A stretch of DNA of 64,000 nt. Origin: Rhynchonema sp. JSB1_4. Taxonomy: Eukaryota > Nematoda > Chromadorea > Monhysterida > Xyalidae. Under the pieces are notes generated by a model. The model worked only from the letters and a program-made list of their open reading frames with translations, had not been told where the DNA came from and made no database searches. This document shows, in pieces, positions 10,699 through 22,958 of the stretch. Where the stretch lies: assembly GCA_030248065.1 (NCBI GenBank), contig JASAMV010005757.1, positions 27,298 through 91,297 of the forward strand, given 5' to 3'. The position numbers were made by a program, and so were the translations under genes. Within the stretch, counting starts at the first letter, position 1. The number at the start of each line of letters is the position of its first letter.

Positions 10699-11925
10699 CA
10701 GTGTAGTTCCTGGGGGGGGAGGGGGGGGGACCCCCCCCCTCGGGTACGTCTGTTCCCCCTCCGAGGTACGCCTGCCCCACTGTTCCCCCTCCGGGTACGT
10801 CTGCTCCCCCAATTTTTTCCTAAAATGGGCAAATTTAGGCCTAAAATAGGCATTTTTAGGCCAAAAATAGGTAAACTTTAGGTGAAACCTCCAAAAAAAC
10901 GCCAAAATACTAGGGATCGGCGTCGGTCATGTAGACCGACACCGACACCGACACCGACACTTTTTTGGAAAGTACCGACACCGGCGAAAAAGCACGCCGA
11001 CACCGACACCGACAGTGAAAAAATGACCGACACCGACAGTAAAACCGAGTTTGCCTTTTTTAGCCCTAAAAACTTATTTTTAGACCTAAAATGCCTTTTT
11101 GGACAAAAACCGGTGTGTTGGTGTACTTCTCACCTGAAAAAAGAGGGATCAAATACCAAAACAAAAAACAATTATGAACTTTGTATGATAGGATAGGTCT
11201 GTCTCTTTGTCGCAGGAACAAACAGGTTCTGTCCGCCTCTCACTCTCAGTGAAACATTCAACGTGTTTTCATGTTTGAAGTGGTACAAAGGCATCGGTCA
11301 ATACTTGTACAATTGAGTGTATCTGATGTGATGGAGAATAATGATGTATCGGTGTCCTTCGCAAATAACTCGTGATTGATATTTCTCATTCTGTTCGCAT
11401 GTCTTTCCTTTAATCTGATTCCAAAAAAATTGTTCTCTTGTTGTGTTGCACTGCTGCAGAATTGAAACTGAACCGTGTATGAGGAATTGGTCGTTCAAAA
11501 CCAGCGCTTGGCGCTTTTTTATATGTTGTGGACAACTAAAGAACATAATCAGTACGAAATATATTTTTTTTCTAATAATAGTTGGCTGCCGAAAAATTGG
11601 GGACCGACACTACCGACACCTGAAAAAAACCGACACTTTTGTGGACCGACACCGACACCGACACCGACATTAGTAGTGTCGGTACCTACACCGACTTTTT
11701 TCCGACACCGACGCCGATCCCTACAAAATACCCTTTTTATAGGGGATTTTTCGCAAAAGAAGGCAAAAATAGTCCAATTTTTCGACCTCAAAAAATGACT
11801 TTTTTCCGTCCCCCCCCAAATTGGGACCTCCCCCCCCCCCTTCCCCCCCCACCTACGTACGTCTGTTCCCCCTCCGAAAATAGTGGAGGGTACGTCTGTT
11901 CCCCCTCCGGACCAGGAACTACACT
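10699..11925 (+). mobile_element. hAT-like slot element, copy C, GCCCCCAG duplication
   Basis: CAGTGTAGTTCCTGG ends and an exact 8-bp duplication GCCCCCAG (10,691-10,698 and 11,926-11,933). The word in all slots is GTACGTCTGTTCCCCCTCC, nearly identical to copy A. The core is interrupted by a complete second element (10,911-11,723). Confidence 0.85.
10911..11723. mobile_element. hAT-like element with ACCGAC words, nested in copy C
   Basis: Inverted ends TAGGGATCGGCGTCGG and CCGACGCCGATCCCTA. Exact 8-bp duplication CAAAATAC (10,903-10,910 and 11,724-11,731), made from the core sequence of copy C. Subterminal arrays of the hexamer ACCGAC. About 540 bp of unrelated interior with no long coding frame. 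Confidence 0.85.
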
Positions 11926-12113
11926 GGCCCCCAGACCCCGACGAAAAAAATCATTGTTAATAATGCCCATCAAAATGGCTTGTTTTCGGTATTTTCTAAC
12001 TTTAACAGAGGCAATTATGCTTAAAAAGCAGTATTCTGTTGTGTACGCAAGCTTAAACAACTTTTGACACAACAACACAGCCTTACCATACCACTAATCT
12101 GTATCTGTGGCAG

Positions 12114-12471
12114 CAGTGTAGTTCCTGGTCCGGCGGGGAAATTAGTGTACCTCCCTACTTTTTCGGAGGAGAAATTAGTGTACCTCCCTGGGGGGGAAGA
12201 CCCAAAATCAGGAAAAAGTCACTTTTTGAGGTAGAAAATTTGACCTATTTTTACCCCTTTTTGGAAAAAATTCTTCTTAAAAAGGGTATTTTGGCGACTT
12301 TTGAGCACATTGACCTGAAAATCACACATTTTAGGCCTAAAAATGGCCATTTTAGGCAAAAATTGGGGAAATTAGTGTACCCGGAGGGGAAATTAGTGTA
12401 CTAGTGTACCTTGGTCGGGGAAATTAGTGTACCTTAGGGGGGGTCCCCCCCTCCCCCCAGGAACTACACTG
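12114..12471 (-). mobile_element. hAT-like slot element, copy D, word GGTACACTAATTTCC
   Basis: Complete 358-bp copy in reverse orientation, with an exact 8-bp duplication TGTGGCAG (12,106-12,113 and 12,472-12,479). Read in the copy B direction, all five slots carry GGTACACTAATTTCC in place of GGTACACTAACCGCC, while the core is nearly unchanged. Confidence 0.85.
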
Positions 12472-12476
12472 TGTGG

Positions 12477-12829
12477 CAGTGTAGTTCCTGGTCCGGCGCG
12501 GCGTTTAGTGTACCTACCCCTTTTTTCGTGCGGCGGTTAGTGTACCTGCCTGGGGGGAAGGGGGAAGACCCAAATCCAGGAAAAAGTCACTTTTTGAGGT
12601 AGAAAATTTGACCGATTTTTTGCCCTTTTTGGGAAAAATTCTCCATAAAAAGGGTATTTTGGCGACTTTTGACAACATCGACCTAAAAATCACCCATTTT
12701 GGGCCTAAAAAATGGCCATTTTAGGCCTAAAAATGCCTAGGTATTTTGGGCAAAAATTGAGGCGGTTAGTGTACCTTGGTCGCGGCGGTTAGTGTATCTT
12801 AGGGGGGACCCCCTCCCCCCAGGCAGTGG
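12477..12829 (-). mobile_element. hAT-like slot element, copy E, damaged end
   Basis: Starts CAGTGTAGTTCCTGG at 12,477, overlapping the duplication of copy D. Slots carry GGTACACTAACCGCC, as in copy B. The far end reads CCCCCCAGGCAGTGG instead of the expected terminus, so several bases are lost at the junction with copy F. Confidence 0.7.
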
Positions 12830-13260
12830 CAGTGTAGTACTTGGTCAGGGTGTGGACGATAGATTGGGACCCGAAATGTGTTGACGATAGATAGATGACC
12901 CAAGTCCGAAATCTGGGGGGTCGACCCAAACTTGTTGACGATAGATAGATGGTGGGGGGGTCGCCAAAAATCAAGGCATAGTATAGTGTACTAACGTAAG
13001 TAGGTAATAATGTGTGAATATTAATGAAAATGTACTTAGATGTACTAAATCCGCGCGTAGCGCGCGATTTTTTGCCTATTTGGGGTGAAAAAACACCGAT
13101 TTTGAGCCATTTTGAGTCAAAAATGTCCATTTCGGGGTCGATTGTTGTTGACGATAGATAGATTTGCCCATAAGTGTTGACGATAGATAGATGAAATCAA
13201 AAAGTGTTGACGATAGATAGATGAACCCCTGGGGTCCGAAAAAAGGGTGTTTTTTCATGC
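12830..13260 (-). mobile_element. Slot element, copy F, word TGTTGACGATAGATAG
   Basis: Starts CAGTGTAGTACTTGGTC, a one-base variant terminus. The word TGTTGACGATAGATAGATG recurs about six times on both sides of an A/T-rich core (12,960-13,140) that includes CCGCGCGTAGCGCGCG. The right terminus is not found and the edge is approximate. Confidence 0.55.
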
Positions 13261-13429
13261 ATTTTACTGCAAAATTGGCCGAAAAATGATACTTTTTTGC
13301 ATTTTGGCCAAAAATTTGCCCAAAATAGCTACTTAAAAGAGGCTTGCGCTCGGAGCGCGCGATTTTTGGGGTTTTGAGGTCAAAAATACCCATTTTTGCC
13401 TATGAAAACCATAAATTGATGGTTGCAAT

Positions 13430-13544
13430 GCAAGGTACCTCCGGGATGGTTGCAAGGTACCTACCCTTCCCCCCATCCCCCCAAGGGGTGGTTGCAAGGT
13501 ACCTGCCCCTTAGGGAGGGAATCCCCCCATCCCCCAGCCACATC
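13430..13544. repeat. Relic slot-element end, word GGTTGCAAGGTACCT
   Basis: The word occurs three times, followed by C-runs (CCCCCATCCCCCCAAGG) as at the ends of copies A-F. Confidence 0.45.
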
Positions 13545-13712
13545 AACATGAGCTCGATTTTGCAGCTGGCAGAATAGTGAAACATTCTGACCTCTGACGT
13601 GGTTGCTGACTTGGGAAATGTTACACGTTGAAGAATACAAAGTGGAGGATGATGATTTTCTCTTTCTATTCGTTTTGAGTGCACACCCCTTCGAAATCGA
13701 GCTCGTGTTTTT
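13545..13712. mobile_element. MITE family A, copy 2
   Basis: Left end TGAGCTCGATTTTGCAGC and right end CTTCGAAATCGAGCTCGTG. The interior contains AGTGAAACATTCTG and TTTCTCTTTCTATTCG. It ends 117 bp before the NUDT21 start codon, so it probably lies in the promoter or 5' UTR. Confidence 0.7.
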
Positions 13713-13828
13713 ATCAACTGACAGGCCACGTCTTTGCGTGAAGCAGAGAGCAAAAAGCATTGAATAAATTAAAAAGCAGCAAATGCAGATCTTTCGTTGG
13801 ATTGCAGCACTCTGCACGCATTATCAGC

Positions 13829-15560
<1,732 letters not shown>

Positions 15561-18500
15561 CACACCGAAGTTTCGCGTAGTACTATTCTTGTCCAACTGA
15601 ACTGGTGTGATGAATTGTATCCCCCGCTCGTCAGTCGAACAACACAAACGCCGCGATCGACTCTAAAACAACATGATGACATAACAACAAGCAGTGTAAT
15701 GTGTGTTTGTTGCAATGATGGCAGCTGTTTTTGTGCTCATGCGTTGCTGCAACATTGCGTATCATTGGTGGTCAGCGTGCACCATAAAGCAATTCTCCCA
15801 GAGGTCTTGGCCCCTGGTCAATGTCCAAATATGTCGTTGTGATGGGAACCCGAACACTTAGTGGTGCCATACCGCTGCGGCCACCTCTGAACGATGACCA
15901 ACCACCACCACGCCAGGGGTCGCGCGAGCCTGACCTTTGTAATAAATAAATAGCAAACAATACCGTACCCCCAGCTACGTAACAATTACGCCATATATTG
16001 CACACGCGTCAGACTGGGTAATTTTTCTTTTACGCATCAAGTAGCTTTTAGTGGCGTCTTCCATGGTTTTATTGATGAAAGCGGTTGAGCATCGGTTCCA
16101 ATACGAGGAATTCTGATCCAAATGAGGGTCTTTATTTGCGCCAAATGTCCGAATATGCCTCTGTTCCACAAAAGAGGGTCATTTGAAATCATATCCCCAC
16201 GTTGTGGTGACCCCAAAGATGACCCCGGCTACACCTGTCGGTCATAGTGCCATGACAGGCACGCGTGCCCGCATTACACTGTGTACATGGTGTTGCGTGT
16301 CGTGGTCCGTTTTTATGTAACCAAACCAAGTGGTTTGTTGCATCGTTTTGTTCGATGCCCCTGTCCTGAAACGGTAAACAATACAAAATGCACAAGTTAG
16401 ATTTGATAACTGCAATGAAAACCGTAACCACATCTGTGAGATTCTGAGTCACTGAGTTAGGTTATTAATGCGCATTTACGCAACACTCAGATCATTGAGA
16501 ATTTGTATCATGAAGAGACTCATTTCAATAAAAAAATCCAGTTGAAGCATGCACAAGGCAATGAAGTGGTTGCGTGTACCTTATTTGTATCTTTATCTTT
16601 ACTTTGTGGGTATCTTTATTTGTAGCCTGTTTTATCCTTGTCGATTAAGTCTTGGCTGGATTCGACCCCTGGCCCGCAGACATGCACAAAAATGAAGTGT
16701 GTTTTATGCGCTGCTCTACGCACTACAACACAGACAATGGGCGACCGGTCGGTCAAGGGGGCTTTGATGTTCTTATGACCCGAGGATTTATGTCGTAAGC
16801 CATTTGTGGTGGTCGACCTTTGATGGTGGTGCGATTGCGCAATCGGTGTGAATGCATTGTGTGCGACGCCATTAACGCTCAGTTTGTAACTCAACAAGTC
16901 CGCACGTCATTGATCGTAACTAACGATTACATGCATCAATACGCACTGCACACACGTGCGGCACATCTGTTGGCTGGATTTGGTGACCTTGTCGGTATTA
17001 TTGCACTTCATGATTCGTCGATCAGGCGCGTTCTTGAAAGCGAATAAGGTGTGCTAAATGAACCGGGTAATTAATGAATAGTTTAGAAACTCGTGCTACA
17101 TTCCGCCCCTCGAACGTGCTTTCAGTGACAACATTATCATACCAGCACAGTAAGCAGCGTCAAGAATTTAGTGCCCCCTGTGTGCGCATGTGCTTTTGAT
17201 TGCAACGCTTAACGACATTGTAAATATATGTCTCAGTGGCTGCCTAATCGCACATCAACTGGTCGGACCACAAGTGGCTGCTGCTGGCCTTTAGTGTCGG
17301 TGTTTCCTCTCGTCGATTCCGGTGTCGTTTCGCGACTTGAATGTCGCGCGGCCGGAAATTTCCAGTTGCCAAGCACCAACAGGCAGCAGCTTGCTTGCGC
17401 TGCTCAAATCTGGGACGTAAGCCATTAATAGGGCCTCCTGTTGCAACTGCTGACATTACCGATATACCTATGCGGTGTGTTGTGGCAACCGCACGGCTAC
17501 CAAATACGTTGACGCTACTTATACATGGACTAGTAGCTGAATTGTGCACTTTAAATTATAGCGTGCAGCCACTGGTTTCCGGTACTTTTCATTTCAATTG
17601 TATAAAGCAGCACGTGGGCATGATTTGGTCATGACTATCTACCAGAGCTACACTACGGTAGCGTCAAATTGCGACATAGCAACAGTGTGGCTCCGTTATT
17701 CGTCCAAAAGTCGGTTCTTATTTTTCTCCACTGACTGGCATATGCCTTTTCCCTAACCTAAAACGGCCGTCAACGATTACGCTTAATCGGGCCACCATAG
17801 CTTGAAAGAGCTGCCCTTTCTCAACCACGTGTTTGGCCCTAGCTATACCTACGTATGTTGTTGAGGTTTTCCAGCATTATGAACCTCTTGACAGCATAGA
17901 AACGAAGACAAAGTATAACCACGTCTCATGTGCCACCACCTGTGGTGCACTTTTGAACTTGGGCAAGCCCAATCCGCTCGGTCTATTATCAGAATTGCTG
18001 GCTCTTGGTACGTGCTGAGGTCTTTTGTAGTGGCCTGGTTGAGAATTAAGATTACTCCGTACCTACGCCAGTTGCGGCTGCCAAAACATACGTTATACGT
18101 CTGGTGGTTACTGTAAGTCCAAATTAGATGAGATGCATACGAAAACTGTTGAAATTGTCAACAGCCCCTGCATCGAATTGGCACATGACATTGATACTTG
18201 ATATGATTGTGTGTGGCACTGCAAACAAGCAACAGAGACACACAACAGCAATAGTACTCACACAAATGGGTCATCTTCACCGGTTCCGGTTCCAGACAAA
18301 GCAAATTAGATCAGGACTTGAACCTGACCGTTTCCGTGATCAAGTAGTTATAGCGGCACAGCAACAACCCCACCGACGTGTCAAGGCGTGATTGTGTTGC
18401 AAACAAATGGCTTATGGCTTGTTACGTTGTTGGCAGACAGATATGTACATGTACATGCATGGCACGCTGGTGTGAAGGTGCGCACATGAATCACGACGCA

Positions 18501-21500
18501 TGTCACTGATAGTGGCACGCTCGGGACTCGTTTGCGCCAAACACGAACCATCGCTGTGTCTGGCGGGAATTCGGGCACCAACTACTGTCATGACTTTGAT
18601 GTCCTGTTTGTGGTATACCATGTATCTTGCTGTCTGACCGAACATGCACTAAATGGTGGCTGGTTACATGTGCATGCTGTTGCACCTCGTACGCCCAGTT
18701 TGGCACGTCGTGTCGAGGTGTCGGCTCAATCAAAAATCGTGGCGTCATAGCTGCGCCATATCAGTTGCGCGAAGAATAACGCCGATTGTACTTTTCGTAT
18801 CAGCCATACCATTGCAACCGGACACGACACTAGTTGATTTTGTGCCGTCCGCTCCTCGGCCGGTATCCCCTTGGCGGTACCTTAGCGCCGCTAATATTTC
18901 TTGTTGTGGCAGATTGTTGCTCGTTTCAAGCGTGACATTGACTCTAACGGATGGGTCTTTTTTGGATGGATTTTGATGGAATTTGGCGTTTGTGCTCGAG
19001 GGTGCAACAGCCCATTTCAGGCATCGCAACGCAATGAGAATGCGGCTCCCCTTTTTCTCATCCTACTGGCTGGTGGTAGCATTTGAGCTTTGCATTAGGC
19101 GACGAAATTCAGTCAACTGTACCGATATGTGCCTGACCAATTCGGATACAATAAAACAACAATTGTGTTACGCTTAGCTGCCAATCCGGCTGCGTGCTTT
19201 ATGCTGGGTCGAGAGATCTATGGGGTCAGTGCGATGACATTGAACCAAATACAGACGTCAGCGTCACTAAGCCATGGCTTAATGTTTATGCGACCACGGA
19301 ACGCTTATGTAAATCAGAACAGCTTGCATGCGCGCGTTTGTGTGTGTATGTCGTACATGATACGCGTGCTTGAGTAATGTGTCAAAAATCACACCCGGCC
19401 TTTAGTGGCTAGCATCCCAATGGGATAGTACCGCATGGCTTGTCTGTCATCTTGTAATGCAACAGAACGCAATAGATAAGTCGACATGTGAAAGCAGTGG
19501 TAAACGCTGCTGAATGAACAACACGCACTGTCACGCTGTGGTACGGCGGTCGGGGAATCCCGCAATTCATCTGATCGGCATCAATTAAATCTATCCAATG
19601 CTAAACTCAACAAAAACAACATCATAAATCATGTGAGAGTATTAGATTGTAGCTTGTTGCGGCTTGTAGCTGTTGTGCTACTGACCTACTGGCGTTGCGT
19701 GTGCGCTGTGATTTCTGTGTGAAATGGCAGGATTACTGTGGGAACGATTGAATAATGGGCATTGAAAGATACTACTACAGTAGCGCATTGAAGTATACGG
19801 GTGGCAGACAACAGAGCAACATGTTTTAGCTTCTAGCAGGGCTGGTTCTCAACAAGTTCATGTACTGTATATACCGTAGTGCCCGATCTCACGTTCAATA
19901 ATTCATTGATGTCTAAATTGCACTTTTCAGGTTCAACTTCATATACATGTGATGCGATCGTGGGGAAATGGATAATGCACGAATCTGATAAACATTCTAC
20001 CGTTTTTTTGTATATCTACGGGACTTTGTTAATTTTGTTGCCGTTTAGTTGTGTTGCGTAACCTCTAGCTCGATTTAGTAAGTGCTTGCCAGCAAGTTTT
20101 CTGTATCAAATATTCTGATCTGTTATGCCAAAACTCACCATACCACAAACAACGGGAAGTATAACGGTCATGAAAAGCTTGTTGGTCGGGCACAACAGCA
20201 ATTTCGAATCATAATTGCTCTTGTGTTTATGCGTCCTTTTACAAACATTTTTGCCTGGTTACCACCATTGTGTATTTTGAGCGCTGTTGTTGTTGGTTAC
20301 GCTCGTACATGCTCTTGTTATGATTATGGTTCTTCTGTCTATGTCATAATGTCTTTTGAATTTTGGCCACATTTCCGGTCGTCGGTGTAAAATTATTGTT
20401 TGACGAAACTTGCCGTGTCGCATGTAGGTGGAGGAATTTCAAGTGGAAAATTGCTCACGCACTATTATGCAGCCAGCAAGCAACATGGATTTAGCATCAT
20501 TTATAGTTTGTCAAGAATTGCGCTTGAAGCAACAGAAACATGGAAGCCACGAAACAAACTATAAGCCGGAAGCGCGGTTCTCATCACAATACAAAATGCG
20601 TCATCATGTCTTTTAAGATGTCATCCAATTCCGCGACAATAATCTACAAGCTGCAAGTGGACCACAGTTGGAGCTGTTGAAGTATGGCGTGCATGGTTAG
20701 CTTGTTGAGACGCGTATGCACGACCAGGCTCGGTAGTTGTGGATGCATTTTTATCAAAATCTCAAGTGCCTAAGCCACAGAACAATAGAGCCCCTGTAGC
20801 TTGCACGTCACAAGTGCATTGCGTTAATAACTGGAAGTTGTTGAGGTTAGGAAAAATGTGCCGCCGTTCAGAATTGTAACCTTTCCGTGGTTCTCATGCC
20901 GCATTTGATGACACATGGTGAGATTCAGGTATGCGTAACAGAATGCCTAACGTCTGCAACGCCATCCATTGAGGTACAAGTCCATGCATATACTTGTAGT
21001 GCCTCGCATGCACACTTGTGTATGACCACTTAGCAAACATTGAACAATGATGTAAGCTGCGTCGGGTTACGGTAGGTCTAGGTGCATTGCACATCACATG
21101 CACATCTGCAGGCCACATAAACGCACAGACAAAGGTCACGACCAAGCCTGACCCCGTGCAATGCCTATTTAGGCTAAAGAGCCACTAAAATATTCAGGCG
21201 TCAGCTGCGTGCACGCTATGAAATTATGTTGCGTGCATCACGCCCGCATGTGTTGCGTGCAATCGCGCGAGAAGCGCGTGTTTTTTCAAGTGCCCATTAC
21301 GCAATATATCGACTACGCATACGAGTCAATTCACGGTGATATCCACTCCTGTGCGCATAAATTAATGACATCTGCGCTGACATACTGTATAACTGACCCA
21401 AGACACTGATTTTGAACGGGCACTGGTCACGAATATACATACAAGTCGCCTTGACAATTCAGGGTAGTAGTTGAGCTGATCAGGTGCAACAAAAATTTTT

Positions 21501-22958
21501 CTTCCGTTTATTGGTCAATTCGAGCAGCTGTTAGGGCATTGTTGCGTACTGATGCATGCACGCAGCCAATAGTGGAATGAGACTCCGCCCACCGGTGGTG
21601 GTTACGCGCATGACCACACGTTGCTAACCATTTAGGATTGCTAAATGCTGGGCTCAGTTGATATCAGCTTTCGTAGTACTAATGTGAGTACGAATAGAAG
21701 TTAGGTGTTTTGATGTTTCAAGAAAGTTCCTCTTATAGTTTTGATGAAGTTTGGCATTTTTGTGCATCTGTAATAATGTATGTACCTCAAAAAGGGTTAC
21801 TGTAGTTTCTTGCACAATGTTTCTGAAGCAACTGAAGCGCAACTAACCGCAAACACGCGTGTTGACTTGCTTGCTTCGCCTCATAGACTTTAATCCTTCT
21901 AAAGTCACCGTTTGATTCCTTTCTTTTTGTAATGCTCCATAGTTTCGGTCTCCATAATGTGGTACCAGAACCGAACCCCGATTTGTGCCCCTCAAAATGG
22001 CCCGTCTTTTCGAGGATGATTCGTTTTCGCTACAGCAATTCGCTAAATCCGTCGAATTTATCACCAATTTTGTTGAGCCCGCTGCCGGTCGGTCGATGAT
22101 ACTCAAACATTGATCACGTAGGATTGATAAAGGTAGCAGACATTGCATGCGGTGGTTTGCTTGCGTATTCGAGACACCCGGACTTGTTTAGGCAATTATG
22201 ATGTTGGTCAAAATGTTTCGCTACACTTATGTTGTATGTCTGGTCCAACACTAACATTTCCCAAGCATACCGTGTTTGACATGGACCGACTGCGCTTAAT
22301 CCCTCTATTTATGACATCGTTTTGTCGCGCTGGGTGCAGTGTAACATCAACAACATCCGGGGAATGCGTTGTAGCTGATGCTACCTACATACAGTGAGTA
22401 TGTTGATTACGCTACAGATAGCCATTGTGGATTAAGAATTCGGGTGTGGGTATGTCGAACATGAGCGCACTTTTGACTTAATCCAGCGCGCAACCGCGCA
22501 AAGCATGACGAATGAACCGGGATTATTAGCGCGAGCCCGCAATAAGTGTCCGTCTCTTATTGGCAAAGGGTGAGGCGCCGTGGTATTGTGTTGCCGCCCA
22601 TGGTTAGGGAGTTACTAATGCTGGAATGCTTAACCACACCAAGCACTGAATTGATCGTGTATTATACCTAGTAGTCATGATCTTGTCGTCTTTGCCACTT
22701 CATTAATCAGGCACATAAAGCTGATCGAATCGGATAGTTCCACACCGTTACGTATAAACCGACCAATCCCGTTTACGAAGTTTGATGGTTGGTTTCATAC
22801 AATTTCAAAGTTCTGCCATCAAAATAAACTCGTTTCCCTCTCCAGCTGCTGCCCCCTTCATACCGTAACCCGACCGATCGTAATCCTTTGCGCCAACGCA
22901 ACGCGCGCATCACATTGTCATTACTCAAAATATTCATCCCCTTGCTCGGCGCGGCGCA
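15561..22958. other. 7.4 kb without recognisable gene
   Basis: All open frames are short (at most about 105 codons), with no conserved motif and no chain of compatible exons. The sequence is of normal complexity and nearly free of the repeats that fill the first 13 kb, which fits a long regulatory region of the downstream developmental transcription factor. A T-arm-like hairpin at 18,310-18,330 was tested as a tRNA and rejected. Non-coding RNA genes cannot be excluded. Confidence 0.45.

Noticed and set aside
18304..18375. Possible tRNA on the minus strand: TCAGG-TTCAAGT-CCTGA T-arm
   Set aside because: Only the T-arm folds. No matching 5' acceptor strand or anticodon arm lies at the right distance.
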